Positions 54,902 through 63,615 of a DNA stretch of 64,000 bases are shown piece by piece. The stretch covers positions 2,919,001 through 2,983,000 of the forward strand of contig NC_016791.1 in NCBI RefSeq assembly GCF_000244875.1, given 5' to 3'. The DNA comes from Clostridium sp. BNL1100. Lineage in GTDB: Bacteria; Bacillota; Clostridia; Acetivibrionales; DSM-1351. The translations under genes and the position numbers were made by a program. The notes under the pieces are model-generated. The model saw nothing but the letters and a program-made list of their open reading frames with translations. It was not told the DNA's origin and searched no databases. The first letter of the stretch is position 1; every line of letters begins with the position of its first letter.

Positions 54902-56413
54902 TTATCTCACCTCATCTGATGTTAAAGTTCCAGTAGCATATTTCATAATGAGCTCCTGGGAAAAATCTTCTCGTTTAATTTCACCTGTAACTGCACCCTT
55001 TGACATTACATAAATCCTGTCACACATACCTATAAGCTCAGGAAGCTCGGATGAAACCATTATTACTCCCTTACCTTCCTTCGCTAAATTTGTCATTAGT
55101 TTGTATATTTCAAATTTAGCACCTACGTCTATACCACGGGTAGGTTCGTCCAGTATAAGAACATCCGGGTTTCTTATCATCCACTTTGCCAATAAGACTT
55201 TCTGCTGATTTCCACCGCTTAATGAAGCAATAGGTGTTTCCAAAGTAGGAGTTTTTACCCTCATTTTCTCGAACATATCTGATACAATGCTTTGTTCAGC
55301 TTTCTTGTGATACCGGAATCTGTAAAATACCTTCTGAAGGAATGCCAATGTTGTATTTTCCCTTACTGACCTGACTGGAATAATACCGTATCTTCTTCTG
55401 TCTTCTGATAGCATTACCAGTCCTTTTTCAATAATCTGCTGTACATTTTTGACTTTGACTTCTTCTCCCTTGATATTAACTGTTCCTGATGAAATAGGGT
55501 CCAGTCCGAAGAGCGATCTCATAACTTCAGTTCTTCCTGCTCCCATAAGTCCGGCGAAACCAATGATTTCACCCTTTTTAAGGTGGAAGCTTACGTCATG
55601 GTAAACGTTTCCGTTACTTAATTTTTTAACCTCAAGTAACTTTTCTCCGATTTTGATTTCTTCCTTTGGATAGGTGTTGGTCAATTTTCTTCCAACCATT
55701 AGTGCGATTACGGTTTCAATGTCAAGTTCTTCCTTTGGATGACTCTCAACAACTGTTCCGTCTCTGAAAACTGTTATTTCATCAGCTATCTGGAATATTT
55801 CATCCAGTTTGTGAGAAATATAGATGATGCAAACACCTCTGGCTTTAAGTTCTTCAATTTTCTTAAAGAGCTTCTCAACTTCTTTTTGGGTGATGGCCGA
55901 GGTCGGTTCATCCATGATTATAATATCGGAATTGTATGATATTGCCTTTAAAATCTCTAACATCTGAATATCGGAAACCGTCAGATCCTTTAACAGTGTG
56001 GTAGGTAAATAAGGCAGATTTTCCTTTTTTAATAATTCCTTTGTACGTGTTCTAACTTCTTTCCAGTTTACATTACCAAATTTGTTGACTGGCAGGTTGC
56101 CTAGAAACAGGTTTTCCTCTACCGTCATTTCGGGAACGTAGTTCATTTCTTGAAAAATCATTGATATACCAAGATTCCTAGCCTGTATGGGATTATTGAT
56201 TTTTACAGGTTTCTCATCAATGAATATCTCACCGCCGTCGGGTTGATAAATCCCGTTAATGATCTTCATCAATGTTGATTTTCCTGCTCCATTTTCCCCA
56301 CACAATACATGCACAGTACCTTTTTTTACAGTAAAATCGATTTTATCAAGAGCTTTAACCCCTGGAAAGGATTTTTCAATTTGCGAAACTCTTAGCTTAA
56401 TGTTATTGTCCAT
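54902..56413 (-). CDS. Sugar ABC transporter ATP-binding protein (RbsA/MglA type, two ATPase domains)
   Basis: 503 residues holding two ATPase domains in tandem. The first has Walker A GENGAGKST near residue 38 and Walker B IIIMDEPTSAI. The second has the degenerate Walker A GLMGAGRTE, the signature LSGGNQQKVLLAKWM and Walker B VLILDEPTRGID. This duplicated arrangement is standard for ribose/galactose-type importers. The ATG at 56413 has GGGGGAAGG close upstream; the longer frame to 56482 has no ribosome site. First gene of the operon, behind a promoter with repeated operator elements. Confidence 0.9.
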   Translation of the reverse strand: MDNNIKLRVSQIEKSFPGVKALDKIDFTVKKGTVHVLCGENGAGKSTLMKIINGIYQPDGGEIFIDEKPVKINNPIQARNLGISMIFQEMNYVPEMTVEENLFLGNLPVNKFGNVNWKEVRTRTKELLKKENLPYLPTTLLKDLTVSDIQMLEILKAISYNSDIIIMDEPTSAITQKEVEKLFKKIEELKARGVCIIYISHKLDEIFQIADEITVFRDGTVVESHPKEELDIETVIALMVGRKLTNTYPKEEIKIGEKLLEVKKLSNGNVYHDVSFHLKKGEIIGFAGLMGAGRTEVMRSLFGLDPISSGTVNIKGEEVKVKNVQQIIEKGLVMLSEDRRRYGIIPVRSVRENTTLAFLQKVFYRFRYHKKAEQSIVSDMFEKMRVKTPTLETPIASLSGGNQQKVLLAKWMIRNPDVLILDEPTRGIDVGAKFEIYKLMTNLAKEGKGVIMVSSELPELIGMCDRIYVMSKGAVTGEIKREDFSQELIMKYATGTLTSDEVR

Positions 56414-56499
56414 TTCCTTCCCCCATAAGTTTTCTTGTATAAAAACCCTATAATACTTATTACTATTATTGCCATCTTTCATCGACCGATTTATATAAG

Positions 56500-56552
56500 A
56501 CTTTTATAAATTACTTTTAATAAGATTATATCGTATAATTAGTAAAAGTCAA
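56500..56552 (-). promoter_or_regulatory. ABC operon promoter with ROK-type operators
   Basis: TTGACT and TATAAT are 16 bases apart on the minus strand (56547-56552 and 56525-56530). Around them lie three copies of the element ACTTTTANTAA or a close variant: at 56500 and 56513 in tandem, and inverted at 56539-56549 beside the -35 box. The tandem pair is also found before the ROK gene and the dehydrogenase. Confidence 0.65.
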
Positions 56553-56619
56553 CATAAAAAATGAAATTTTTTTAATTTATATTTAGTACATTTGTACAAA
56601 AGGTAGAAAATTGTATTTA

Positions 56620-56658
56620 AAAATGAAAGGCAGCAATATGCTTTTACATATTACTGCC
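56620..56658 (-). terminator. Terminator of the ROK regulator gene
   Basis: On the minus strand GGCAGTAATATG pairs with CATATTGCTGCC (one wobble) around six bases, followed by a T-rich stretch; 16 bases after the stop. Confidence 0.8.
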
Positions 56659-56674
56659 CTTATAAGAATTGCTT

Positions 56675-57799
56675 TTAAACGTTCTTTATAAATTGATCAA
56701 CATGAGCAAGCGCAGCACCTACAGCGGTTGCCTCAAGCTTATACTTACACGCATGAAGGTAATTTCCGTCTACTTCAAAAGTATTGTATCTTGCCACCAT
56801 ATGCCTTAGCTCACCAATATACTCGTCCATGTAAGCTCCGGCATATCCGCCTAATATAACTTTACAGTCAAACAACATTCGCAAATTATTTATTGCTACT
56901 ATTAAATGTGATATATATTCATTCCATAAACGTTTCTGTGGTTCCATATTTAGCTTCAATAATCTAAAAAACTCTGCAATATTTCCGTTGGTACTATCTG
57001 ACAAAAACTTTGCCGAGCAATATGCATCAACACATCCTTTTTGACCGCAATAGCACTCTCTTCCGTTTGGTACTATAGTCATGTGCCCAAACTCTCCGCC
57101 TCTTTGGTTCTGTCCGTCATAAATATTTTTGGCTATTATTATAGAGCCTCCGACAGAATTGTTTAAAGAAAGATATGCCACATTTTCATTTGAATCTTCA
57201 CGCCACATTTCTGCAAAACCGCCCGCGTTGGCATCGTTGCTCAAAATAATGGGGTATGGAATAAATTCCTGAAAAGCATTTATACTACCACCCTGAAAGT
57301 CAATAACCGTAGCGTAACTAACAGTCTCACGGTCATCGGAAAGTATGGCAGGCAATGCTATACCGACCCCAAGTATATTGGCTTCATTAATTCCAGCTTC
57401 ACTTACCAGCTTTGTAACAAGATCGCCTACTCCCTTAAAATATTCTTTATGATTTTTAAAAGGGTACTGTATTCTAAAATTCTTTAGAAGCTTTCCGCTA
57501 AGGTCTATTATTACAATACTTACATGATTGCGTGTTATGTCTAGACCTACTGCATATTTTGCAGAACTATTATATGAGATAGCCTTAGCCTTTCTGCCTC
57601 CCGTGGATTCAAAAAGGCCTGTTTCTATTACCAGCCCACGTTCCTGAAGTTCCTTTATATTCTGAGTTACTGTAGGCAGACTCATATTTAAGGTATAAGC
57701 AATCTCCTGGATAGATATGGGTTCATGTTTGTAAAGAAAGTTATATATGGCATTTCTATTTATTTTTTTTACCTCAATGCTATTTACCTTAGTTGCCAT
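56675..57799 (-). CDS. ROK-family transcriptional repressor (XylR/NagC type)
   Basis: 374 residues. The N-terminal winged helix (residues 10-65, SIQEIAYTLNMSLPTVTQNIKELQERGLV) is followed by a sugar-kinase-like ROK domain. The latter has an ATP-motif remnant GLDITRNHVSIVIIDLSG and the zinc motif CYCGQKGCVDAYCS near residue 255. Such proteins repress sugar operons until the sugar binds. The ATG at 57799 has GGGTGG 8 bases upstream. It lies upstream of the ABC transporter operon on the same strand with its own terminator, and its upstream region carries the same tandem operator. Confidence 0.9.
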   Translation of the reverse strand: MATKVNSIEVKKINRNAIYNFLYKHEPISIQEIAYTLNMSLPTVTQNIKELQERGLVIETGLFESTGGRKAKAISYNSSAKYAVGLDITRNHVSIVIIDLSGKLLKNFRIQYPFKNHKEYFKGVGDLVTKLVSEAGINEANILGVGIALPAILSDDRETVSYATVIDFQGGSINAFQEFIPYPIILSNDANAGGFAEMWREDSNENVAYLSLNNSVGGSIIIAKNIYDGQNQRGGEFGHMTIVPNGRECYCGQKGCVDAYCSAKFLSDSTNGNIAEFFRLLKLNMEPQKRLWNEYISHLIVAINNLRMLFDCKVILGGYAGAYMDEYIGELRHMVARYNTFEVDGNYLHACKYKLEATAVGAALAHVDQFIKNV

Positions 57800-57814
57800 A
57801 ATTTCAACCACCCA

Positions 57815-57838
57815 ACTTTTATAAATGTCTTTTATTAA
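57815..57838. promoter_or_regulatory. ROK-type operator copy upstream of the ROK gene
   Basis: ACTTTTATAAAT followed by GTCTTTTATTAA, matching the copy before the ABC operon at 21 of 24 bases. It lies 16 bases upstream of the ATG, suggesting autoregulation. Confidence 0.65.
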
Positions 57839-58073
57839 TGTTAATACTATAACAAATCTAATATTATTTCAATAGCAGCCACCATGATTATAGCATAAAT
57901 ATTACCATTCTGTATTGGTAATTTTCTGTAAATGGTATAAAAAATTTAGAATTTAGTATTTTTATGAGATATTGTATAGATTTTAGTACATTTTATGGTA
58001 TAATTGTTTTAGAAAAATAAATAAATACCGCTGTCAAAAGAATAAAAATTGTCGAAATGCAGAGGTGAGAATT

Positions 58074-58793
58074 ATGTATATTCAAAATCGATTGCTCGCA
58101 TTAATTTTTAGGATTTTGTTTTTATTTGGTTGTGGAATAGGTTTATACTTGAACTCTGGAATTCCCAGTGGAAAATTTGCACCTTATATGCTTATTTTCT
58201 ATACGATACAGAGTAATGCCTTGTGCTTTGTGTTCTTTTCTATTCTGGCGGTAAAAAATCTGGTTGATATCAAAACTAAGGGTATCAAGGGTTCTACCAG
58301 CGTCTTTCCCCACCTAAAGGGTGCAGTTACCATGACAATTTCAATGACATTTATTATTTACCACTTCGTACTGGTTCCTTTATATACTTCTCACGATGCA
58401 AACTATAGAATTCTTAACTGGCAAAATATTCTGGTACATTATTTTGTTCCCATAATGACTGTTTTAGATTGGCTGTTATTTGACAAAAAACAAAATTTCA
58501 GATGGTTTGATCCCATGCTTTGGATTTCTGTTCCAATCTCATATTTCATATTTCTTATAGTTAGAGCAAGAATTGGCGGAATGATTGCAATAGTTCAAAG
58601 CAAATATCCATATTTCTTTGTTGACGTTGATATTCTCGGATGGATTAATGTATTAAAATATGTAGGTGTTTTTATTCTGGGTTTTCTTATTCTTGGGTAT
58701 GTTATTTATTTGGTTGACAAAATCTCCCTTGACAATATCAGATTTAATTTTGTAAAGCCAACTAGCTTTTATTCAAATACCTATAAAGCTTGA
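58074..58793 (+). CDS. Pr6Pr-family integral membrane protein
   Basis: 239 residues with about six membrane helices. The sequence FYTIQSNALCFVFFSILAV near residues 45-65 and the segment LVHYFVPIMTVLDWLLFD match the Pr6Pr/FAR-17a-AIG1-like family of six-helix proteins, whose bacterial role is unknown; some relatives hydrolyse fatty-acid esters. The ATG at 58074 is chosen with GAGGTGAG upstream; a GTG three codons earlier lies in the ribosome site. Its 3' end overlaps the convergent exonuclease gene by 32 bases. Confidence 0.72.
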   Translation: MYIQNRLLALIFRILFLFGCGIGLYLNSGIPSGKFAPYMLIFYTIQSNALCFVFFSILAVKNLVDIKTKGIKGSTSVFPHLKGAVTMTISMTFIIYHFVLVPLYTSHDANYRILNWQNILVHYFVPIMTVLDWLLFDKKQNFRWFDPMLWISVPISYFIFLIVRARIGGMIAIVQSKYPYFFVDVDILGWINVLKYVGVFILGFLILGYVIYLVDKISLDNIRFNFVKPTSFYSNTYKA

Positions 58794-59325
58794 TCATGTT
58801 TGCGGCATCATCAACGCTTCTGTGTATTGTACCGTGGTAGTTTTTTCTGATTATTTGAAGTGCCTTGACAAGATTGCAGGAGGAAGAAGGGAGTGCTGTA
58901 AATTTCATAAACTGTTCCTGTAAATCTATTAGTCCTTCTTTATGGATTATGTTTAAAAAATCCTTATTTTTAGTTCTGTGCCTTCTAAGACTTCGTTTAA
59001 GGAGAAAAGTGTCGTAGTTCCCCCATGTATACAGTATGGGGCTTTGAGTGGTTTGATACTGAATTATCCATTGGTAAAAGAGGTCGATTGCCCGGTTGAA
59101 ATCTATGCCGTTTTCTACATCAGATTGACTAAGGCCTGTAAGCTCTTTGCAGTAATCAGATAAAACGGGCTCTATTTCGGGTCTTATTACAGCTGAAAAT
59201 TTGCCGATTTCTTTTAAATTTTGTCCGGTTGCCACTGCCCCTATTTCAATTATTTCAGCATGGGGCCGTTTGTATTTCTCATTTTTATCCCAGCAAGTAG
59301 CTTCAAAATCAACGAATATTAACAT
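58762..59325 (-). CDS. DEDDh-type 3'-5' exonuclease (KapD/ERI1-like)
   Basis: 187 residues. The three exonuclease motifs are clear: Exo I FVDFEATCW near the N terminus (Asp6, Glu8), Exo II TWGNYDTFLLK and Exo III HRSVDDAANM with the DEDDh His and Asp. Proteins of this single-domain group trim RNA or DNA 3' ends. KapD of Bacillus (an inhibitor of sporulation kinase A) is the best-known clostridial/bacillar relative, but the role here is not established. Convergent with the membrane-protein gene. Confidence 0.85.
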   Translation of the reverse strand: MLIFVDFEATCWDKNEKYKRPHAEIIEIGAVATGQNLKEIGKFSAVIRPEIEPVLSDYCKELTGLSQSDVENGIDFNRAIDLFYQWIIQYQTTQSPILYTWGNYDTFLLKRSLRRHRTKNKDFLNIIHKEGLIDLQEQFMKFTALPSSSCNLVKALQIIRKNYHGTIHRSVDDAANMIKLYRYLNKS

Positions 59326-59337
59326 ATATCTTCCTAG

Positions 59338-59965
59338 TTATATAACTGATTTAGCATGGTTTTCTCTTTTGTATACTCTGTGCAGTTTAAAATAAAAATA
59401 TCCGTAAAAGAGTATTATTATGGGGAATATCAGCCAGGAAAAGCCTCGACCCATTGCAAAAGGAGTTTCGAACATAAAAGATCTCCAGAATCTTATACCT
59501 GTCATATCCCAAAGTCCCGGTGTATAATACAATTCTTGCGGATACAGGAAAGCCCTAAGGTTTATATACCCGTTATTGATAAACACTATTGTTATCGGTA
59601 TGTATGTCAGTACCAGAGTTAGCCACATGTCAGCCATTCTCTTATATTTTGCTGCCTTAGAGGGGGTATCGGAAAATATATCTTCTGGCTCAGAACAGTT
59701 TGTTTTTTTGAAATATTGTACACCTGAATACTTAGTCCCTTTGATATGCATCCAACCGCTGTCTTCAAACATTAGCAGATAATCCAAAATCATTTTGTGA
59801 CTTAAAATACCTGTAGTCGGATTTTATAATTACGTTGGGATTGCTTTCCTCTATGAAATAATATGTGCTGCCGTTAGAATATACAAGTTCTTTTCCTTCT
59901 TTGAGCATTTGATTTATCCATTTTTCTTCTTTTACAGGATCCATAAAAAACTTTCTAATTTTCAT
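59338..59965 (-). pseudogene. DUF2812 membrane protein gene broken by a frameshift
   Basis: Two overlapping reading frames together make one DUF2812 protein. The N-terminal part (MKIRKFFMDPVKEEKWINQMLKEGKEL to YRYFKSQND) lies in one frame. The rest (LDYLLMFEDSGWMHIKGTKYSG, then three membrane helices) lies in the next. Removing one T from the T4 run (59786-59789, minus strand) would join them exactly. Such proteins are usually encoded right after a PadR regulator, as here; the two genes nearly touch. The break may be a real mutation, a phase-variable site or a sequencing error. Confidence 0.8.
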
Positions 59966-59967
59966 TA

Positions 59968-60303
59968 TCAACAATCACTTCCTTCAGAAATCTTATAACC
60001 ATATTTTTCTGCCACGTTTACAATGTGTGCCAACCTGTTTGTTTCCTGCTGCAATACCATTTTCCCAAGCTCTGTAATCTGATAAACCTTTCGTCTCTTA
60101 TCGCTGACATCCAAAATGCTGATTAAATTCTGTTTTGTCAGGTTTTCCAAGGCTCCATACATGGTACCTGCAGCAATTCGGACTTTTCCGTTGCTTAACT
60201 CCTCAACCTTTTGCATAACAATATATCCATGGCCCGGTTCATTCAGGGAAAGGAGAATATACAAGGTTGTTTCTGTTAATGGCAGGTATTTATCTAAATT
60301 CAA
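59968..60303 (-). CDS. PadR-family transcriptional regulator
   Basis: 111 residues with the PadR winged helix: LTETTLYILLSLNEPGHGYIVMQKVEEL, then RIAAGTMYGALENLTKQNLIS and the wing SDKRRKVYQITELGK. The C-terminal helix serves for dimerisation. These repressors usually control an adjacent membrane or transport gene, here the DUF2812 gene directly downstream. Two palindromes of the same type lie on its promoter, indicating autoregulation of this two-gene operon. Confidence 0.9.
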   Translation of the reverse strand: MNLDKYLPLTETTLYILLSLNEPGHGYIVMQKVEELSNGKVRIAAGTMYGALENLTKQNLISILDVSDKRRKVYQITELGKMVLQQETNRLAHIVNVAEKYGYKISEGSDC

Positions 60304-60318
60304 TTTATCACCACCTAC

Positions 60319-60375
60319 AAACTATACAGTTCAACTGTATAGTTTGATTATATACAGTCAGACTGTATATGTCAA
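60319..60375 (-). promoter_or_regulatory. PadR operon promoter with two palindromic operators
   Basis: A fully consensus promoter, TTGACA-17-TATAAT, on the minus strand. One operator (60350-60370, arms ATATACAGTC/GACTGTATAT, one central base) fills the space between the two boxes. The second (60319-60345, arms AAACTATACAGTT/AACTGTATAGTTT, one central base) covers the start of transcription. Centres are 28 bases apart. Both share ATACAGT-N3-ACTGTAT. Confidence 0.85.
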
Positions 60376-60380
60376 TGAGT

Positions 60381-60425
60381 AAATAAAAAACCACCATATA
60401 AATTCAGTCAATGTCTATGGCGGTT
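60381..60425 (-). terminator. Terminator of the S66 peptidase gene
   Basis: On the minus strand AACCGCCATA and TATGGTGGTT pair (one wobble) around 17 bases, followed by a T-rich run. Confidence 0.7.
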
Positions 60426-60457
60426 GTTAGTTATATTTAATTTTTGCTTTGTTTCTA

Positions 60458-61393
60458 TTAATGACTTAATATCTTCAGTAAAACTGATTTTCCTACCGCT
60501 TGGACTTTAACTTTACCACCTATTGGGAATGTAGCCATTGGAAAGACATGGCCAAAATCCACATTAAAAACTATTGGTATATTTTTTAATTGTTTTTTTG
60601 TTACTACCATTCTTTTTATAGTTTGTACATCCATTTTACAACTTGTGTCAAAACGTCCAAATACAATACCTTTTATCCCATCACTCTCTACTGTCTGAAT
60701 AAGGGATTGAAGATTTCTATCAAATTCTAAAGGGAAATAGTCTCCCACAATGTTGTCATCCTCAAGAAATAAAACTTTATTTTTCAAGCTGGGCATAAAT
60801 TGTGTCCCCTGCAACAGGTTTAAGGTGCAAAGGTTTCCTCCTACAATTTCGCCCTCACAAGACCCTTCCTGAATGACATAGTATTCTTTTGCTTGTTGAG
60901 ACGGCTCAATAAAATACTCGTCGGAATTTATCAAACATTTATCAAAATATTGGTTTGTATACTCAATACCATCACTAAATCCCAATGAAGTAAAATTAGT
61001 TCCACAATAAGTAACTAATCCTGTTTTAGTGTAAATTGCATTACTTAATGCAGTAATATCAGAAAAACCACATAGAATTTTAGGATTTTCTTGTATTATA
61101 GAGTAATCTATATATTCTAATATTTGATTCACATTAAAACCACCAACACAAGCAATTATCGCTTTAACATTTTTATCCATAAAGGCAGTATGTAAGTCTT
61201 CAACTCTCGACTGTATACTAGAAGAATTTGCTTCATCAATTTCCCGACCATTCTTTGAAAAAGTTACTATATACCCTTTATCTGAAAGGAATTTCAGAGC
61301 ATTTTCAAAAACATCCTGCCTTACGACGCTTAAACTTCTGGAAGGAGCTATTACCCTTATTTCATCATCAAAATTTAGCTTTTTTGCAATCAT
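60458..61393 (-). CDS. S66-family serine peptidase (LD-carboxypeptidase / MccF-like)
   Basis: 311 residues. The nucleophile Ser lies in CGFSDITALSNAIY near residue 109, within the GxSD context of S66 peptidases. The Glu and His of the triad are expected in EGEIVGGNLCTLNLLQG and DFGHVFPMATFPIGG. LD-carboxypeptidases trim murein tetrapeptides in the cytosol; MccF-type members cleave the acyl-adenylate bond of microcin C-like toxins and so give resistance. Sequence alone does not decide between them. The ATG at 61393 follows GGGGTG; an upstream GTG is inside that site. Confidence 0.82.
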   Translation of the reverse strand: MIAKKLNFDDEIRVIAPSRSLSVVRQDVFENALKFLSDKGYIVTFSKNGREIDEANSSSIQSRVEDLHTAFMDKNVKAIIACVGGFNVNQILEYIDYSIIQENPKILCGFSDITALSNAIYTKTGLVTYCGTNFTSLGFSDGIEYTNQYFDKCLINSDEYFIEPSQQAKEYYVIQEGSCEGEIVGGNLCTLNLLQGTQFMPSLKNKVLFLEDDNIVGDYFPLEFDRNLQSLIQTVESDGIKGIVFGRFDTSCKMDVQTIKRMVVTKKQLKNIPIVFNVDFGHVFPMATFPIGGKVKVQAVGKSVLLKILSH

Positions 61394-61398
61394 AAGAT

Positions 61399-61581
61399 TC
61401 ACCCCAAACTTTCCTTAAATATTTTTTCTAGCCGTTCAAATGGAACCTGTTGATTATGAAAGATTTGCAGCATCCCTTTGGGTGTTATTTTATATTCTGT
61501 TAACTCATCTTTGTAGAAAACTACCGCTTTGGCTTCAATACTAATATGGTCTTTAAAAGGAATAAGGCGAACAAAATTCAT
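61399..61581 (-). CDS. Small hypothetical protein, 60 residues
   Basis: Short soluble protein starting MNFVRLIPFKDHISIEAKAVVFYKDEL, without a recognised motif. The ATG at 61581 has AAGGAA 7 bases upstream, a credible site. It ends 5 bases before the peptidase gene start and is probably cotranslated with it. A longer frame from 61614 lacks a ribosome site. Confidence 0.5.
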   Translation of the reverse strand: MNFVRLIPFKDHISIEAKAVVFYKDELTEYKITPKGMLQIFHNQQVPFERLEKIFKESLG

Positions 61582-61683
61582 TTTACAGTTCCTTTTTAAT
61601 CTACAACCCGACATTGCTATAATTATACATTATATAATTACGTTATTACAAATATTTACTTTAACCCAAGAAAGGCCTTTCCT

Positions 61684-62910
61684 TTATTTATGTTTATATA
61701 ATGGAATGCTTGTATTCCCTATAATCAATACAGGTTCACGAGAATAATCAATTGTTGAATCAAACATAACACAGTAATTAGAGCTTTCATCATTTTGTGA
61801 TGGTGATGATATGGTTGCACCGATATCTTTTAGTGTTGTTCCGTCTCTATATTTTATTGAAATTTGTTGAATAATCGGTTCACTCAGTTTTACCATTACA
61901 CTCATTTGGTAAACATTGATTGACTCTATTAAAGCAGCTTCAACATATATTTTTTGAGGGAGTAGTATTTCATTAGGCTTGTTATCTAAATTTAAATCAA
62001 AACTTACGTTTAACGGCTCTTTAAAAGTATATAATTTGGGAGTATTAATTACCAATTCATAATCATTTATATTATTACTTTCAAGAGGCCCGAATGTGTA
62101 AGTATATATTCCCTCGCCTTTATTATCCGTATCATGAATGCTTTGTCCAATAGCATAATGTTCTTGTTTAATTTCTTTATTTCTAATTTTAGGGTTTAGT
62201 AAGGTGTAGGCATTTGGTTTTTTTATCTTTAAAGAAACACAGGAATTAATAAATTCCAAGTTGGTAATTCGCATATTCAAATTTTCATCTAAATCATAAT
62301 TTTTTATATTTAATGGCAGTATTTTCTGATTAACGTTATCTGTTAAGCCTATACTTTCAATAACAAACTTAAATTTGGAATTTTTATCTTTTATTACATC
62401 TTTGTTTGATTCAAACCTAAAAATAACACAATTTTGCTTCCCATTGTTAATTTCACCGAAACTGCGAACAAAATTCCTTACACCATTAATCTCAAGATAG
62501 CACTCATTAAATGTTGCTTTGTTTTGGAATATGTGCTTCGTTTTATCCGTTAGTTTATAAAATAATAACACACCGTTATTTTCTACTAATGCTGCATTTA
62601 CAGTCAGCTGTATACCTTCTTGTTCATCGGACTTATTTACTAAGTTGCCATTAACCGGGCCTGGATTACTGCCAAAAAATCTAACAATATAATCACGAAT
62701 ATCAGAGTTTACTGTGGCATATGCCGTAACAGATATTGTTAAGAGTAAAACAATGCACATAGCAACTACAACAGGAGCGTAACGAAATTTCTTTCCGGTA
62801 AATGTATTTTTTTTAGGTTCTACAGAAATTTTATTCCAATATTCTGGTGTAATTTGCTTGACTTCTGCCAACAAGGCTTTTTTAATTTTTCTTTCCTTTA
62901 TCAAAAACAT
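61684..62910 (-). CDS. DUF4179-type membrane protein, probable anti-sigma partner (second copy)
   Basis: 408 residues. About 43 cytoplasmic residues are followed by one membrane helix (residues 44-66, YAPVVVAMCIVLLLTISVTAYA) and a long extracytoplasmic region starting DIRDYIVRFFGSNPG, rich in beta-strand-like segments. It follows the ECF sigma gene on the same strand after 25 bases, the usual arrangement for a DUF4179 regulator. Unlike the pair at 9.5-11.1 kb, its codon use is AT-rich like the rest of the genome. AAAGGAG lies 10 bases before the ATG. Confidence 0.72.
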   Translation of the reverse strand: MFLIKERKIKKALLAEVKQITPEYWNKISVEPKKNTFTGKKFRYAPVVVAMCIVLLLTISVTAYATVNSDIRDYIVRFFGSNPGPVNGNLVNKSDEQEGIQLTVNAALVENNGVLLFYKLTDKTKHIFQNKATFNECYLEINGVRNFVRSFGEINNGKQNCVIFRFESNKDVIKDKNSKFKFVIESIGLTDNVNQKILPLNIKNYDLDENLNMRITNLEFINSCVSLKIKKPNAYTLLNPKIRNKEIKQEHYAIGQSIHDTDNKGEGIYTYTFGPLESNNINDYELVINTPKLYTFKEPLNVSFDLNLDNKPNEILLPQKIYVEAALIESINVYQMSVMVKLSEPIIQQISIKYRDGTTLKDIGATISSPSQNDESSNYCVMFDSTIDYSREPVLIIGNTSIPLYKHK

Positions 62911-62935
62911 AAAATTTAAGCTCCTTTCGTTGTTT

Positions 62936-63460
62936 CTATTTCAGTAAATCATACATATCCTTTATTGCGGTCCGGTATTTCCAAGTAATAGTCCCCATAG
63001 GACGTTCTAATATATTACTTATTTCCTTAAATTTTAACCCTGCCAGAACGTGCATTACTACAATTTGCTGTTGTTCAAAATCAAGCTGTTTAAGTGCTTC
63101 AAATACTATTATTTTATTTTCAAAATCTGTTTTTTGTTTAGTATTAGCAATAATATTTCCGTAGCCGGATTCAGAATCAAAAGTTGTGACGATTTCCTTT
63201 TTCTTTCTAAGCACATCGATAGAAGCATTCCTGGCTATCTGCAATATCCATGCTTTAGGACTAGTCCCTTTTTTATATGAAGTAGCATTTGCCATTACTT
63301 TAAAAAATACTTCCTGCGACACGTCTTCAGCAAGATATCTATCTTTCAAAATTATATAAGACAGAGTATAAACAGCCTGATTAAGTTCATCATATATGAA
63401 TTTAAGGCTTTCATAATCACCATTTGCAATTTTTAATATACTCTGCTCTAATTTTTTCAA
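62936..63460 (-). CDS. ECF-type RNA polymerase sigma factor (second copy)
   Basis: 174 residues with region 2 (FIYDELNQAVYTLSYIILKDRYLAEDVSQEVFFKVM, then PKAWILQIARNASIDVLRKKK) and region 4 (FEQQQIVVMHVLAGLKFKEISNILERPMGTITWKYRTAIKDM). The TTG at 63460 is proposed as start because AGGAGG lies 11 bases upstream; an in-frame GTG at 63472 overlaps that site. First gene of a sigma/DUF4179 pair; the target promoters are unknown. Confidence 0.87.
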   Translation of the reverse strand: MKKLEQSILKIANGDYESLKFIYDELNQAVYTLSYIILKDRYLAEDVSQEVFFKVMANATSYKKGTSPKAWILQIARNASIDVLRKKKEIVTTFDSESGYGNIIANTKQKTDFENKIIVFEALKQLDFEQQQIVVMHVLAGLKFKEISNILERPMGTITWKYRTAIKDMYDLLK

Positions 63461-63481
63461 TAATAATTTCACCTCCTATAA

Positions 63482-63495
63482 ATTAAACGTTTAAT
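63482..63495. other. 14-bp perfect palindrome before the sigma gene
   Basis: ATTAAACGTTTAAT lies just upstream of the ribosome binding site of the second ECF sigma gene. It could be an operator, but in AT-rich DNA chance cannot be excluded. Confidence 0.3.
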
Positions 63496-63615
63496 CGGTA
63501 CTATTTTATGGAATATTTAGAAATGTTTTTTGATTTATATAAGAATTCTTAAAAAAGAAATTTGTGAATGAATTAACTAGGTAAGAAATTTACGAGGTTA
63601 TAGTTGCAGTATTTT

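Noticed and set aside
59338..59965. Two separate small genes in the DUF2812 region
   Set aside because: Their products are the two halves of one family, and a single-base shift in a T run joins them.
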